DNA of 41,733 nt from Pseudomonadota bacterium (lineage in GTDB: Bacteria > Desulfobacterota > Syntrophorhabdia > Syntrophorhabdales > Syntrophorhabdaceae), in the NCBI GenBank assembly GCA_026388315.1, contig JAPLKA010000111.1, positions 1-41,733 on the forward strand, given 5' to 3'. Under the pieces are notes generated by a model. It was not told the origin of the DNA, made no database searches, and saw nothing but the letters and a program-made list of their open reading frames with translations. Position 1 is the first letter of the stretch. Each line of letters starts with the position of its first letter. The position numbers were made by a program, and so were the translations under genes. Below are positions 33,265 through 41,733 of the stretch, one piece after another.

Positions 33265-34884
33265 ATGCTTACCTTTCTCAGGGTGAAAGGTTTTGCCATC
33301 ATTGACGAGTTACAGGTTGAATTCGAGAACGGCTTTAATGTAATCACCGGAGAGACCGGTGCGGGAAAATCCATAATCATCAATGCCTTGTCCACATTAA
33401 TGAGTGCAAAGGTGTCCTCTGAGATGGTAAGAAGCAACGTGCCGCAGGCAGAGGTAATGGGACATTTTTTCAAAGGTGATGAAGAATTTATTCTGAAACG
33501 GGTTATCAATGCATCGGGAAGATCAAGGGGGTTTCTCAATGATGACCCGGTCACATTGGCCAAACTGGAAGATCTGGGGGAAAGACTTATCAATATTTAC
33601 GGTCAGAATGAATTCCAGGATCTCCTCGATAAGGGAAGTTACATCGGGGTCATAGATAATCTTCTTTCGCTCAACAGCGAAAGGGGCGCCCTTGCCGTGA
33701 AGGTGAAAGAGCTTAAAGAAGTCAGCACAAAACTGGAAATAAAGAAAAGAGAGGTAGACGGCAGGGATAAGGAGAGCGCCTTACTGGAATTCCAGATTGA
33801 TGAGATTGAGAGGGAAAATATAAAACAGGGCGAGGAAGCGCAGATACGTGAGCAACTCAAAATCCTGAAGGATGCGGAGAAGATTAAAAACTGCCTCCTG
33901 GGGATTTCAGAAGGTCTTTATGAGGGTGACGGTTCTGTGCATACGATGTTCAGGACATGTATGGCCTTGCTCAAACCCTTTAGTCATATCGAAGCAATCG
34001 AAGGATTAAAAAAAAGGATCGAATCAGTCTCCTTTGATGTGGAGGAAATCCTCATTCATGTTAAGGAAATAAAAAAAAACCTCTCCGTCGACTCTGATGA
34101 ACTTCAAAACCTTGAAGACAGGTTATCAAGGATATATATACTCAAGGAAAAATACGGAAAGACATATGAGGACATCCAATCCTACAAAGAGGCGGCTGGA
34201 AAAAGACTTCTCTATCTCAGAACATTGTCAACGGATATCACAGAGCTTGAAAACAGAAAGGCATTGCTCGCAGAAGAAACCGGGGAGCTTGCTGAGAGGC
34301 TTTCTGCGGCAAGGCAGGAAGGCGCCGGGAGGGTTGAAAAATTGATCATCAGTGAGCTGGGTTACCTCTCCATGGAAGGTATACAATTCACAGTTTCTGT
34401 TGCCGATAAGGGCGCCATTGATGAAGAAGGGAAGGATGACATAGAGTTTTTAATAAGCACAAACCCCGGAGAACAGCTTAAGCCTCTCAGGAAGATTGCG
34501 TCCGGAGGAGAATTATCGAGGATTATGCTCGCCATAAAGCGGGTTATTGGCGGTGATGAGGAAAAAACCCTTATATTTGATGAGATTGACGCAGGTATTG
34601 GAGGTAGAGTAGCAGACCTTGTTGGTAAAAGGTTGAAAGAACTTGCAAAATATCATCAGGTAATATGTATTACCCATCTCCCCCAGATTGCCGTATACGG
34701 GGATCATCATTTTCTGGTGGAAAAATATCAAGAGAAGGACACAACAACAACAGGCATACGGAGACTCCCGAAGGGTGAAAGGATTTCTGAGGTGGCAAGG
34801 ATGTTGGGAGGTATTACCATTACTGATTTAACAATCCAAAAGGCAGAGGAGATGTTGCACAATGCTGAGAAAGGCGTCAATTAA
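33265..34884 (+). CDS. recN: DNA repair protein RecN
   Basis: A 539-residue SMC-like ATPase: MLTFLRVKGFAIIDELQVEF at the start, Walker A GETGAGKS (29-36), a long coiled-coil middle (about 150-360), LKPLRKIASGGELSRIMLAIK (ABC signature) and TLIFDEIDAGIGG (Walker B). RecN acts in double-strand break repair and cohesion. The start at 33265 matches the family; an in-frame ATG at 33247 lies inside nadK. nadK-recN adjacency is widespread. Its end overlaps the next gene by 23 bases. Confidence 0.95.
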   Translation: MLTFLRVKGFAIIDELQVEFENGFNVITGETGAGKSIIINALSTLMSAKVSSEMVRSNVPQAEVMGHFFKGDEEFILKRVINASGRSRGFLNDDPVTLAKLEDLGERLINIYGQNEFQDLLDKGSYIGVIDNLLSLNSERGALAVKVKELKEVSTKLEIKKREVDGRDKESALLEFQIDEIERENIKQGEEAQIREQLKILKDAEKIKNCLLGISEGLYEGDGSVHTMFRTCMALLKPFSHIEAIEGLKKRIESVSFDVEEILIHVKEIKKNLSVDSDELQNLEDRLSRIYILKEKYGKTYEDIQSYKEAAGKRLLYLRTLSTDITELENRKALLAEETGELAERLSAARQEGAGRVEKLIISELGYLSMEGIQFTVSVADKGAIDEEGKDDIEFLISTNPGEQLKPLRKIASGGELSRIMLAIKRVIGGDEEKTLIFDEIDAGIGGRVADLVGKRLKELAKYHQVICITHLPQIAVYGDHHFLVEKYQEKDTTTTGIRRLPKGERISEVARMLGGITITDLTIQKAEEMLHNAEKGVN

Positions 34885-35323
34885 GGATATAAAACAGATA
34901 CACAGTATCGTGAATACGGCCGCATCAAATGGTGAGATGTTGCCGAGATCGCTGGGCGAATTGTACGATAACCTGAGGGATTATTTCGTTTACGTTGAGG
35001 ATGGGAAGATTGCCGGTACAGGCGCCCTCCATATATGTTGGGAAGACCTTGCCGAGATACGGTCGGTCTGCGTTGTGGAATCATCAAGGAGGACGGGGAT
35101 CGGCCGGAAACTCGTGAATGCCTGTCTTGAGGAGGCAAAAGAATTCCAGGTAGACAGGATATTTCTCCTTACCTATCAGGATGGATTCTTTAAAAAGTGC
35201 GGCTTCAGTGTTGTTGACAAAAAGGATCTTCCACAGAAAATATGGTCGGACTGTATTAAATGTCCCAAGTTCCCCGAGTGTGATGAGATAGCAATGGTTT
35301 TGGAAGTGAAAAGTGAAAGGTGA
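34862..35323 (+). CDS. GNAT acetyltransferase, probable short N-acetylglutamate synthase
   Basis: A 153-residue GNAT protein: MLRKASIKDIKQIHSIVN, then DLAEIRSVCVVESSRRTGIGRKLV (acetyl-CoA loop RxxGxG) and FLLTYQDGFFKKCGF, followed by LPQKIWSDCIKCPKFPECDE. That Cys-containing ending is what I associate with short ArgA-type enzymes of deltaproteobacteria, which start arginine synthesis by acetylating glutamate. Substrate assignment is by recall and not proven. Its last six codons and stop lie in a simple purine-rich repeat, so the C-terminus is probably repeat-derived. Confidence 0.8.
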   Translation: MLRKASIKDIKQIHSIVNTAASNGEMLPRSLGELYDNLRDYFVYVEDGKIAGTGALHICWEDLAEIRSVCVVESSRRTGIGRKLVNACLEEAKEFQVDRIFLLTYQDGFFKKCGFSVVDKKDLPQKIWSDCIKCPKFPECDEIAMVLEVKSER

Positions 35324-35392
35324 AAGGAGCGGAAAGGGGAAAGGGGAAAGGGGAAAGGATAAGTCCTCCGACCTCAAACCTCAAACCTCAAA
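35306..35392 (+). repeat. Purine-rich simple repeat, then CTCAAAC repeats
   Basis: Runs of GTGAAAG and GGGGAAA (35306-35358) are followed by three copies of CCTCAAA (about 35371-35391). The beginning lies within the acetyltransferase coding sequence and provides its stop. Confidence 0.7.
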
Positions 35393-35410
35393 CATATTTT
35401 GGAGTTTATT

Positions 35411-36715
35411 ATGGATTATGAAAAGATAGCCGAAAGAATGGGCAATGCCTTCGATAGCTGGGAGCTTTTCTTTTTAAAAGAAAAGACGAAGAAGTACGAA
35501 TGCAGGGAAAAGGAATTGTACGGTGTGGAATTGAAGGAGGAAAATGGCATCGCCCTGCGGGGCATTAAAGATAGCAGGATGGTCTTCACATACACCTATG
35601 AAAACAGCGATAAAGCCGTCGAGATACTACTTGAGAACAGTAAAGCGCTTTTGCCTTTTATGGAGAAAGATGCCGATGCAGGGTTCCAGGAAAAGTATGA
35701 AGGCTACCACAAACTCGACATTTATGATAATGCGGGTCTTGCCTGTGACGATGGATACAAGACTGAACTGCTCATAGACATGGAGAAAACTATCCTCGAT
35801 TTTGATAAGAGGATCGTGGTTACAAGAAATTGTGAGCTCCAGGAAAGCGACATTCATGTGATGATGATAAACTCCAACGGTTTAAGGGCCGCATCGAAAA
35901 AAACGCTTTTTACCCTGTTTGCAATGGCTGTTGCAAAAGGCGAAGACGAAGTCTCATGGTATGACTGGCTGTGGGATCATACCTTCACCAATATTAACGC
36001 AAAAACGTTCGGAACAGAGGTAGCACAAAAAACAATTTCATTTCTCTCGAGCACACAGATCGATACAGGTATCTATGAGGGGATTTTAACCCCACAGGCC
36101 TCCTGCGATATGCTGGAAATGCTCTCTCAGTCTTTTCTCGGTGAAAGCCTTTATAAAGACAAAACAAAACTCAAAGGCAAAGAAAATACAAAATGTTTTT
36201 CAGAGGTCCTCAATATTATGGATTCAGGCCTGAAAGGCATGGACAGTTTTCCCTTTGATGGAGAGGGTACGCCTTCCGGGGAACGGTATATTGTGAAGAA
36301 TGGCTGCTTTACCTCCTTTCTTTATGACAGCTATTACGGACGTAAATTCGGTTTACCGTCCACTGGAAACAGTGTAAGATGGGGCATAAAAGAGCCTCCG
36401 AAATGCGCCCCAAGGTGTTTCTTTATCGAAAAGGGGCAGCGGGATATAATGAGCAGGCTTACTACAAACGGGGTTATCATCGAGGAACTGATGGGAACAC
36501 ATACCGCTAACCCCATAACAGGGGATTTCTCGTTGGGTGCAGTAGGTTACCTGTGCAGGAATGGTGAAAAATTGCCGTTTAACGGTGTTATTTTTTCAGG
36601 TAATGTATTTGAATTATTGAACAATGTGAGAGAGGTGGGGAATGATATAAGATTCTATGGAACCTGCGGCTCCCCTTCCCTTTATGTTGAAGGAATAAAA
36701 ATCAGCGGGATATAA
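35411..36715 (+). CDS. PmbA/TldE-family protein
   Basis: A 434-residue member of the TldD/PmbA fold. [12 protein letters not shown] in the middle, then [31 protein letters not shown] and [16 protein letters not shown] near the C-terminus are PmbA/TldE hallmarks. No HExxxH zinc motif is present, which fits TldE, the non-catalytic partner of the TldD protease that processes modified peptides and degrades unfolded ones. No tldD lies in the window. The start at 35411 follows TTGGAG; a TTG at 35399 is an unlikely alternative. Confidence 0.87.
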   Translation: MDYEKIAERMGNAFDSWELFFLKEKTKKYECREKELYGVELKEENGIALRGIKDSRMVFTYTYENSDKAVEILLENSKALLPFMEKDADAGFQEKYEGYHKLDIYDNAGLACDDGYKTELLIDMEKTILDFDKRIVVTRNCELQESDIHVMMINSNGLRAASKKTLFTLFAMAVAKGEDEVSWYDWLWDHTFTNINAKTFGTEVAQKTISFLSSTQIDTGIYEGILTPQASCDMLEMLSQSFLGESLYKDKTKLKGKENTKCFSEVLNIMDSGLKGMDSFPFDGEGTPSGERYIVKNGCFTSFLYDSYYGRKFGLPSTGNSVRWGIKEPPKCAPRCFFIEKGQRDIMSRLTTNGVIIEELMGTHTANPITGDFSLGAVGYLCRNGEKLPFNGVIFSGNVFELLNNVREVGNDIRFYGTCGSPSLYVEGIKISGI

Positions 36716-36716
36716 C

Positions 36717-37862
36717 ATGAAAAAGATACTTCTTGTTTTTGGTACACGTCCGGAAGCGATTAAAATGGCGCCTGTTGTCAATAAGCTGAAAGAATACAGC
36801 GAGCATTTCACCACTATAGTGTGTGTAACGGCCCAGCACAGGGAGATGCTTGACCAGGTACTTTCTATTTTCAACATCACCCCTGACTATGATTTAAATA
36901 TCATGCAAAATAACCAGAATCTCTTCGATATTACCACAAAAGTCCTGAACGGGCTTAAAGGGGTTTTTGAAGAGGCAAAACCCGATCTTATCATGGTGCA
37001 GGGCGATACAACCACAGCCTTTGTTGCAGGTCTTGGGGCATTCTATCTAAAAATCCCGGTTGGTCATGTGGAGGCAGGCCTGAGAACATATGACAAGTAC
37101 AGTCCATTCCCTGAGGAAAAGAACAGGCATCTCCTCAGCGCCCTCACCGACTACCACTTTGCACCTACTGAATGGAGCAAGTCGAACCTTTTGAAAGAAA
37201 ATGTGCCGCCGGAAAGGATATGGGTAACGGGAAATACGGTGATAGATGCGTTAATGACAGTCAGCAATCGTCAGTCAGCAGTCGTCAGTCAAAAAAAATG
37301 GCTAAGGTATTTTGATAAAGAATTTAACTTAAAACTTAACACTCAACACTCAAAACTGATCTTAGTCACCGGTCACCGCAGGGAAAGCTTTGGAGAAGGA
37401 TTTGAAAATATTTGCCATGCCCTCAAGACAATTGCCCGTGAAAAAAAAGATGTCATGATTGTGTACCCTGTTCATTTGAATCCGAATGTCCAGCGGCCGG
37501 TAAAGGCGATACTGAAAGGTATCGATAATGTGTTCCTGATAGAACCCCTTGAATATGAACCATTCATATTTCTCATGAATGAATCCCATCTCATTCTTAC
37601 TGATTCCGGGGGCATTCAGGAAGAAGCGCCATCACTCGGAAAGCCCGTTCTTGTCATGAGGAACACGACGGAGAGACCCGAAGGCATTAAGGCCGGCGTT
37701 GTGAGGCTCGTTGGGACTGAAAAAGAGGACATTATCCGGAATACAATGGAACTGCTTGACAACCAGATACTTTACAAAAAGATGTCTCAATCGGCGAATC
37801 CATACGGGGATGGAAGGGCATCAGAGAGAATAGTGGATATACTTTTACGAGTAATTGTGTGA
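36717..37862 (+). CDS. wecB: UDP-N-acetylglucosamine 2-epimerase (non-hydrolysing)
   Basis: A 381-residue cytoplasmic enzyme making UDP-ManNAc for surface polysaccharide. [13 protein letters not shown] at the start, [50 protein letters not shown] and [22 protein letters not shown] are the family motifs. It begins one base after the pmbA-like stop. A stretch of about 35 residues before LVTGHRRE ([12 protein letters not shown]...LNTQHSK) is encoded by simple repeats of the type otherwise seen between genes here. Confidence 0.94.
   Translation: MKKILLVFGTRPEAIKMAPVVNKLKEYSEHFTTIVCVTAQHREMLDQVLSIFNITPDYDLNIMQNNQNLFDITTKVLNGLKGVFEEAKPDLIMVQGDTTTAFVAGLGAFYLKIPVGHVEAGLRTYDKYSPFPEEKNRHLLSALTDYHFAPTEWSKSNLLKENVPPERIWVTGNTVIDALMTVSNRQSAVVSQKKWLRYFDKEFNLKLNTQHSKLILVTGHRRESFGEGFENICHALKTIAREKKDVMIVYPVHLNPNVQRPVKAILKGIDNVFLIEPLEYEPFIFLMNESHLILTDSGGIQEEAPSLGKPVLVMRNTTERPEGIKAGVVRLVGTEKEDIIRNTMELLDNQILYKKMSQSANPYGDGRASERIVDILLRVIV
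37259..37357 (+). repeat. Intergenic-type simple repeats inside wecB
   Basis: GTCAGCAATCGTCAGTCAGC... (37261-37290) and AACTTAACACTCAACACTCA... (37326-37357) lie in frame in wecB. The second matches the units of the 29004-29083 spacer repeat. They encode a variable linker ahead of the UDP-binding half. Confidence 0.65.
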
Positions 37863-37949
37863 TTGAGTGATTGAACTGCTATTTTATACAATTACTTAAT
37901 TGCTTAATCGCTTATTCATTTGCATCATGGAGTAGTTGAAAAATAGCTT

Positions 37950-39062
37950 ATGAGAGTAGTTTACGCCATTCGCCATGTAGGTATGACCGGGGGAGTTAAG
38001 GTCTTTTTCCAGCATGTCGAGCTATTGAGAAACCTTGGCCACGAGGTTCATCTCGTTGCAAGGTACATTGATGAGACATGGGGATTCAGAGTTACGCCGG
38101 AGATAGTTCCTTCATTTGATGATACACATATCCCTGAAGCCGATGCTATTGTTGTGACAACTCCGAAGGATGTTGAAGCCCTCTGGAAGGTGGCGAAAAA
38201 GAGGGGGATTCCACTCTTTCATTTTATGCAGGGCTTTGAGCCCGATTATGTCCTCGAGAGAATCCACGGTAAGGTAATTCCTGACAGGTTTCACGGAAAA
38301 GACATAACTACAAAGATACAGTACATGAAAAAAATCTGGGGATGGAAGAGGAAGCTCAAAAGATTTGATGCACTTTACAGGATTCCCTCAATAAAAATGG
38401 CCATATCTCCCCACCTTGTCCAGGGGGTTGTGAACAGGTATGGCATGGAATGTTATCTCCTCCCCAATGGGATTGACCCGAACGTCTTTTATCCAAAAGA
38501 GAAAGGGCTCGATTATTCCGGCACATTGAGGATACTCTCCGTAGGCAATGCGAATATAGAATATAAGGCGATACCTGACATCTGGAAGGCTGTAAAGATT
38601 TTGAAAGACCGGGGTGAGAATGTTTTTCTAACGAGGGTTTCGCCCACTGCTATTCCTGAAATTGAGAAAAATGCCGGAGTAGTTGACAGATTTTTTGTGA
38701 AAATATCCGAGCAGGATATGGCAGACCTCTACCGGGAGAGCCACATCCTCATATCAGCCTCCACAGAAATCGAAGGTTTCGGGCTGCCCCCTGTTGAGGC
38801 TATGAGTACAGGAACACCGGCAATACTCACGAGGGTTTCACCGTTTCTCGCTTTTGATACCGGCCATGATTATGCCTGTTTTGTCAATGTCCACAAGCCG
38901 GAAGAGATTGCAGAAGGGGTGATTGCTATAGCGCGGGACAAGACATTACGGGACAGACTTGTAGCGAGAGGGTTTGAGATTGCAAAGAAATATTCGTTGG
39001 AAATGGTGGGGGAACATCTGGAAAAAATCCTGCAAAAACACGTTACTGAAAGGAGAATATGA
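37950..39062 (+). CDS. Glycosyltransferase, GT4 family
   Basis: A 370-residue GT-B enzyme. The N-terminus MRVVYAIRHVGMTGGVKVFF has the Gly-rich acceptor loop; LLPNGIDPNVFYP is the linker between domains and EIEGFGLPPVEAM is the EX7E retaining motif. It probably adds a sugar to a lipid-linked or surface glycan, in keeping with the wecB upstream. The exact sugar and acceptor are unknown. The 87-base spacer before it is simple TTAATTGCTTAATCGC-like sequence and shows only a weak ribosome site. Confidence 0.87.
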   Translation: MRVVYAIRHVGMTGGVKVFFQHVELLRNLGHEVHLVARYIDETWGFRVTPEIVPSFDDTHIPEADAIVVTTPKDVEALWKVAKKRGIPLFHFMQGFEPDYVLERIHGKVIPDRFHGKDITTKIQYMKKIWGWKRKLKRFDALYRIPSIKMAISPHLVQGVVNRYGMECYLLPNGIDPNVFYPKEKGLDYSGTLRILSVGNANIEYKAIPDIWKAVKILKDRGENVFLTRVSPTAIPEIEKNAGVVDRFFVKISEQDMADLYRESHILISASTEIEGFGLPPVEAMSTGTPAILTRVSPFLAFDTGHDYACFVNVHKPEEIAEGVIAIARDKTLRDRLVARGFEIAKKYSLEMVGEHLEKILQKHVTERRI

Positions 39063-39065
39063 ACC

Positions 39066-39776
39066 ATGCTTATCGATAAAAATGCACCAGGAACCCAGGA
39101 GAAGGTATTATCGATCCTGCAAAAAATGCCTCCCGGGAAAATCCTTGATGCACCGTGCGGAGAGGGGGCATTATCCCAGCATCTTATCAGTAATAAGTTT
39201 GATGTTTTTTGCGTAGATATCGATGAAGCCTATTTTAAACTTCAGGGTGTTCCTTTCACGAAGGTCGATCTCAACAAATCGCTTCCCTTTGAAGACGGGT
39301 ATTTTGACTATGTGGTTTCCATCGAGGGTATCGAACATCTCGAAAATCCATTTTCATGTATCAGGGAATTTGCAAGGGTACTCAAACCGGGAGGCAACCT
39401 GATCATTACAACCCCCAATATCATGTCAATTAAAAGTCGAACCCGTTTTTTCTTATACAGTTACCACGATTTCTTCCGTTTTATTGATATTGATGATAAT
39501 TTCCGCCATACCCATCCCGGATATACCCATGAACATATCAACCCCATGACCTTCATGGAACTGAGATATGCCCTGCAAAAGGCAGGATTTCACGTAATAG
39601 GCATACATACGAACCGCTTTGTTACACCAAAAAAATGGGGTATCATGTATCCCCTCATCAAATCTCTGGTTATTCAGAAAACCAAAAGACGTTTGCCGAA
39701 AGATAAAGATTTAGTATCAAAGGAAATTCTTGAAGGGGAAATACTTATACTTCACGCCGCAAAACAATTTTTCTAA
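39066..39776 (+). CDS. Class I SAM-dependent methyltransferase
   Basis: A 236-residue protein with SAM motif I ILDAPCGEGALSQHL and acidic loop VDIDEAYF, then FDYVVSIEGIEHLENP and ARVLKPGGNLIITTPNI. This is the Methyltransf_11/23 type often found in polysaccharide loci, where it may methylate a sugar or lipid carrier product. It starts three bases after the glycosyltransferase stop, so the two are one operon. Its end overlaps the convergent gene by four bases. Confidence 0.87.
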   Translation: MLIDKNAPGTQEKVLSILQKMPPGKILDAPCGEGALSQHLISNKFDVFCVDIDEAYFKLQGVPFTKVDLNKSLPFEDGYFDYVVSIEGIEHLENPFSCIREFARVLKPGGNLIITTPNIMSIKSRTRFFLYSYHDFFRFIDIDDNFRHTHPGYTHEHINPMTFMELRYALQKAGFHVIGIHTNRFVTPKKWGIMYPLIKSLVIQKTKRRLPKDKDLVSKEILEGEILILHAAKQFF

Positions 39777-40489
39777 CTTCTCTTTCTGCATTTCTTTATG
39801 CAGTTCTTGCACATAAGGTTTGCATTGTATAATTCATAAAACCTTTCCGGAAATCTGGAATAAAGATATTCCCATTGAACGATAGTAACTATGGACAAAA
39901 TCAGAATGGAATATGTCCAGAAGGAAGGGGCATAAATTAAAGGTGAAAACGCCATAAGGTATCCCCAGTTGTTAATTCTGCAGGAATTACAGCATTTGTG
40001 CTGGATAATAGTTTTGAACGGACACCAGACCGTAATACAGAACTGGTCCATAAAAATGAAGAAGACAACGATGATGCACAGCCACATCGTGTTCAGTAAC
40101 CCCACAACATGCCAGAAACCCATCATGAGAACAAGCATCGTCCAGTATACGGCAGACCGGATTGCACCGAAATTCATTTTTTTTATATAATCTCTCAATT
40201 TTTTCTGCTTCGCGGGGTTATCTTCCCCTGCACGTACAAAATTCCTTCCATATATCTTTCCCAGGTTAATTTTCGAATTCATCTGAGGGATCAGCCTTTT
40301 AATCAATATGAGGATGGTGAGGAGCCACAAGACATGATAGACCCTGAAGAACAGGATTTTATAGGTAAATAAAACCGTAAGGACGTCGGGGTAAAAAATC
40401 GCAAAAAACAGCGATGCTATTAAAATAATTCCTTTGATAATGAGTTTATCTAACCCGCCGTTGATGGACATGATTTTAAAGTTTACCAT
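39773..40489 (-). CDS. Cys-rich polytopic membrane protein, unknown function
   Basis: About 238 residues with roughly six hydrophobic segments. Two Cys clusters lie toward the C-terminus: WCPFKTIIQHKCCNSC between membrane segments and CKNCIKKC at the extreme end. The spacing suggests metal or iron-sulfur binding on one face of the membrane. I cannot name the family; similar unnamed membrane proteins occur in anaerobes. The start is uncertain: I take the ATG at 40489 because AGGA lies five bases upstream; ATGs at 40522 and 40471 are alternatives. Confidence 0.7.
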   Translation of the reverse strand: MVNFKIMSINGGLDKLIIKGIILIASLFFAIFYPDVLTVLFTYKILFFRVYHVLWLLTILILIKRLIPQMNSKINLGKIYGRNFVRAGEDNPAKQKKLRDYIKKMNFGAIRSAVYWTMLVLMMGFWHVVGLLNTMWLCIIVVFFIFMDQFCITVWCPFKTIIQHKCCNSCRINNWGYLMAFSPLIYAPSFWTYSILILSIVTIVQWEYLYSRFPERFYELYNANLMCKNCIKKCRKRS

Positions 40490-40573
40490 AACTATCCTGA
40501 AGTTTCTCATTAAAAACGGCAAAGCATGGCTTTCATTGACTTTTGACTGTTCTTATGCTAAAAAACAAAATAA

Positions 40574-40651
40574 CGGTGGGTGTAGCTCAACGGTTAGAGC
40601 ATCAGGCTGTGGTCCTGGGGGTTGAGGGTTCGAGACCCTTCACTCACCCCA
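40574..40651 (+). tRNA. tRNA-His (GTG)
   Basis: Complete cloverleaf: acceptor GTGGGTG/CACTCAC with the extra 5' G (-1) opposite C73 that marks tRNA-His, D arm GCTC/GAGC, anticodon arm TCAGG-CTGTGGT-CCTGG with anticodon GTG, T arm GAGGG-TTCGAGA-CCCTT, and an encoded CCA end (40649-40651). Confidence 0.96.
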
Positions 40652-40710
40652 ATATATTCGCTATAAATCAAGAATGGCACAAAAAAGCTGGAAAAGATGA
40701 GGATCCTTCG

Positions 40711-41187
40711 ATGAAGAACACGGTCCTGCTGTGGACAATCATTTTGGCATTTATGCTTTTCTCCCATTCACAGACGTATTCAGCTACAGCAGACACGGAC
40801 AATAGGAGGGACACGGTGGAAGAGGAGATTTGGGCATTGGAAGAGGCGTACTTCGCAAACCTCTATAAAGCAAATTATGAGGGGGTACTTGCCATTGTGC
40901 ATAGTCAATTCCTTGGATGGCCGGGCGCCGTGCCGCAACCGATTGACAGAGAAGAAAGTGCTCGTTTCATGAAGCAATTAGTCCCCAAGCCCACTTCATG
41001 CACTTTCGAGATTGAACGAGCCGGTATCCGGTTGCTGGGAGAGGTCGCACTGACTCAATACATCATTCACGTCAATTGCAGTGACACCGCCGGTGTGACG
41101 CAAACACAATCATCGCGGATAACCCATACGTGGGCAAAAGAGAGCGCTTGCTGGAAATTGCTGGGGGGCATGAGCTACGATAAATGA
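40711..41187 (+). CDS. Exported NTF2-like (SnoaL/DUF4440-type) protein
   Basis: A 158-residue protein with a signal peptide (hydrophobic residues 5-18, cleavage near TYSATA) followed by an NTF2-like cone: EEEIWALEEAYFANLYKANYEGVL, FLGWPG, then beta strands ending HTWAKESACWKLLGGMSY. Such proteins bind small molecules or catalyse simple reactions; nothing indicates which. The ATG at 40711 is preceded by GATGAGGA; extending the frame upstream would run through the tRNA gene and is rejected. Confidence 0.75.
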   Translation: MKNTVLLWTIILAFMLFSHSQTYSATADTDNRRDTVEEEIWALEEAYFANLYKANYEGVLAIVHSQFLGWPGAVPQPIDREESARFMKQLVPKPTSCTFEIERAGIRLLGEVALTQYIIHVNCSDTAGVTQTQSSRITHTWAKESACWKLLGGMSYDK

Positions 41188-41719
41188 GCCGATTTAAAAA
41201 AACCTATCAGAGAAGGTTTACTCAGCTATCAAAAAGTTTTTCCTGCCATAGCGCAATTCATTGTATCCTTTTTATCATGCCGTATTAATATTCAATGTTC
41301 CGTGGAAGAGTCCATTTTTAACTTTTAAATCTATCGAAACCAATCCACTTTTATTTTTAAGATGCCAGAACATAAGAAAATATTTGTATTTTCCGTGTTG
41401 CAGGGTTAGAATTTCAACAAAACAATAATATCAAAAAAGACATGATAAATCTTTTTTATTTTGCCGCAGACGGACGCAGACAAAAGATGGACGGTATTTT
41501 ATATCGGCCGCCGACCTGGCGCCCGATATACTCCATGCCCTTCGGGCAGAATGAAAATGTAATGTATTCGCCCATTAGGGCTGAATATTTTGGCCCGCCA
41601 TTGTCGGCGGGGCAAAAAACAGAATTGCTTGTCCGCTCCTGTCCGCCTTTGTCGAGCGTAAGCGGGCGGCAAAATATAGGTTTTGATAAAACCTGAATTT
41701 AAAAAGGGGAGGAAATAAT
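41188..41719. other. Gene-free interval with MITE-like inverted repeats
   Basis: No supported gene in 532 bases. 41188-41456 is AT-rich without visible structure. 41457-41676 is bounded by perfect 11-bp inverted ends TATTTTGCCGC / GCGGCAAAATA and contains a 12-bp hairpin TTTTGGCCCGCC / GGCGGGGCAAAA (41588-41617, one mismatch) and a small TGCCCTTCGGGCA palindrome. A reading frame at 41442-41696 crosses these repeats and is not credible. Confidence 0.5.
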
Positions 41720-41733
41720 ATGGCGACGAAGAA
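41720..41733 (+). CDS. Start of a gene cut by the window edge
   Basis: GGGGAGGAAATAAT precedes an ATG followed by GCGACGAAGAA (M-A-T-K-...). The strong ribosome site and spacing make a real gene start likely. Too little is present to identify the product. Confidence 0.6.

Noticed and set aside
40543-40710. Coding extension of the NTF2-like protein
   Set aside because: The frame passes through the complete tRNA-His gene; the signal peptide starts at the ATG at 40711.
41442-41696. 84-residue plus-strand ORF
   Set aside because: It crosses several hairpins and the inverted ends of a repeat, and has no ribosome site.

Overview
The window reads as chromosomal DNA of an anaerobic Gram-negative bacterium, most like a Desulfobacterota/deltaproteobacterial syntroph (a Syntrophorhabdus- or Syntrophus-like organism is my guess, not a demonstrated identity). 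The reasons are the many exported and outer-membrane proteins, a tungstate uptake system, corrinoid-era 'core' MetE-like methyltransferases, a short ArgA-like acetyltransferase, a CstA-type transporter, and lepA-hemW linkage. I see no phage genes, transposase, rRNA or CRISPR array. There is one tRNA (His, GTG).

Region 1 (1-13,128) is almost entirely exported or membrane proteins: a periplasmic thioredoxin-fold protein, an AsmA-like DUF748 protein, small membrane proteins, a glycine-zipper lipoprotein, a predicted seven-bladed beta-propeller, a triple-BON protein, a DUF1207 outer-membrane protein, a SYLF protein, DUF3300 and DUF2950 proteins, and a phospholipase-D-type lipoprotein. It looks like an envelope-maintenance island of largely unknown function. 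Its spacers carry a family of palindromic/composite repeats and a partial duplication of the 5' end of one of its own genes.

Region 2 (13,164-20,830) holds a DHA2-type MFS exporter, hemW translationally coupled to lepA, a metallo-beta-lactamase-fold hydrolase followed by a core-MetE-like enzyme, and prmA.

Region 3 (20,914-26,865) is a tungstate (possibly also molybdate) module. A divergent regulator with an excisionase-type HTH and a periplasmic-binding-protein-like sensor faces tupA-like / porin / tupA / tupB / tupC. Between the regulator and the transport genes lie two 20-bp direct repeats exactly 30 bp apart, flanked by recognisable promoters; the regulator appears to be made from a leaderless mRNA.

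Region 4 (26,994-31,102, minus strand) is a four-gene operon: a CstA-type carbon-starvation transporter, a 90-residue protein, and two different ArsA/Get3-like ATPases. The two ATPases have lost complementary catalytic residues, which suggests an obligate heterodimer partnered with the transporter. I regard this as the best candidate for an undescribed system.

Region 5 (31,313-39,776) is a plus-strand run: a second core-MetE-like protein, NAD kinase, recN, an ArgA-like acetyltransferase, a PmbA/TldE homologue, wecB, a GT4 glycosyltransferase and a methyltransferase. Region 6 has a convergent Cys-rich membrane protein, tRNA-His, an exported NTF2-like protein, a repeat-rich gene-free stretch and the first codons of a gene cut by the window edge.

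A recurring oddity is that low-complexity or palindromic intergenic repeats run into gene ends (DUF748, an ArsA-like gene, the acetyltransferase) and even sit in frame inside wecB.
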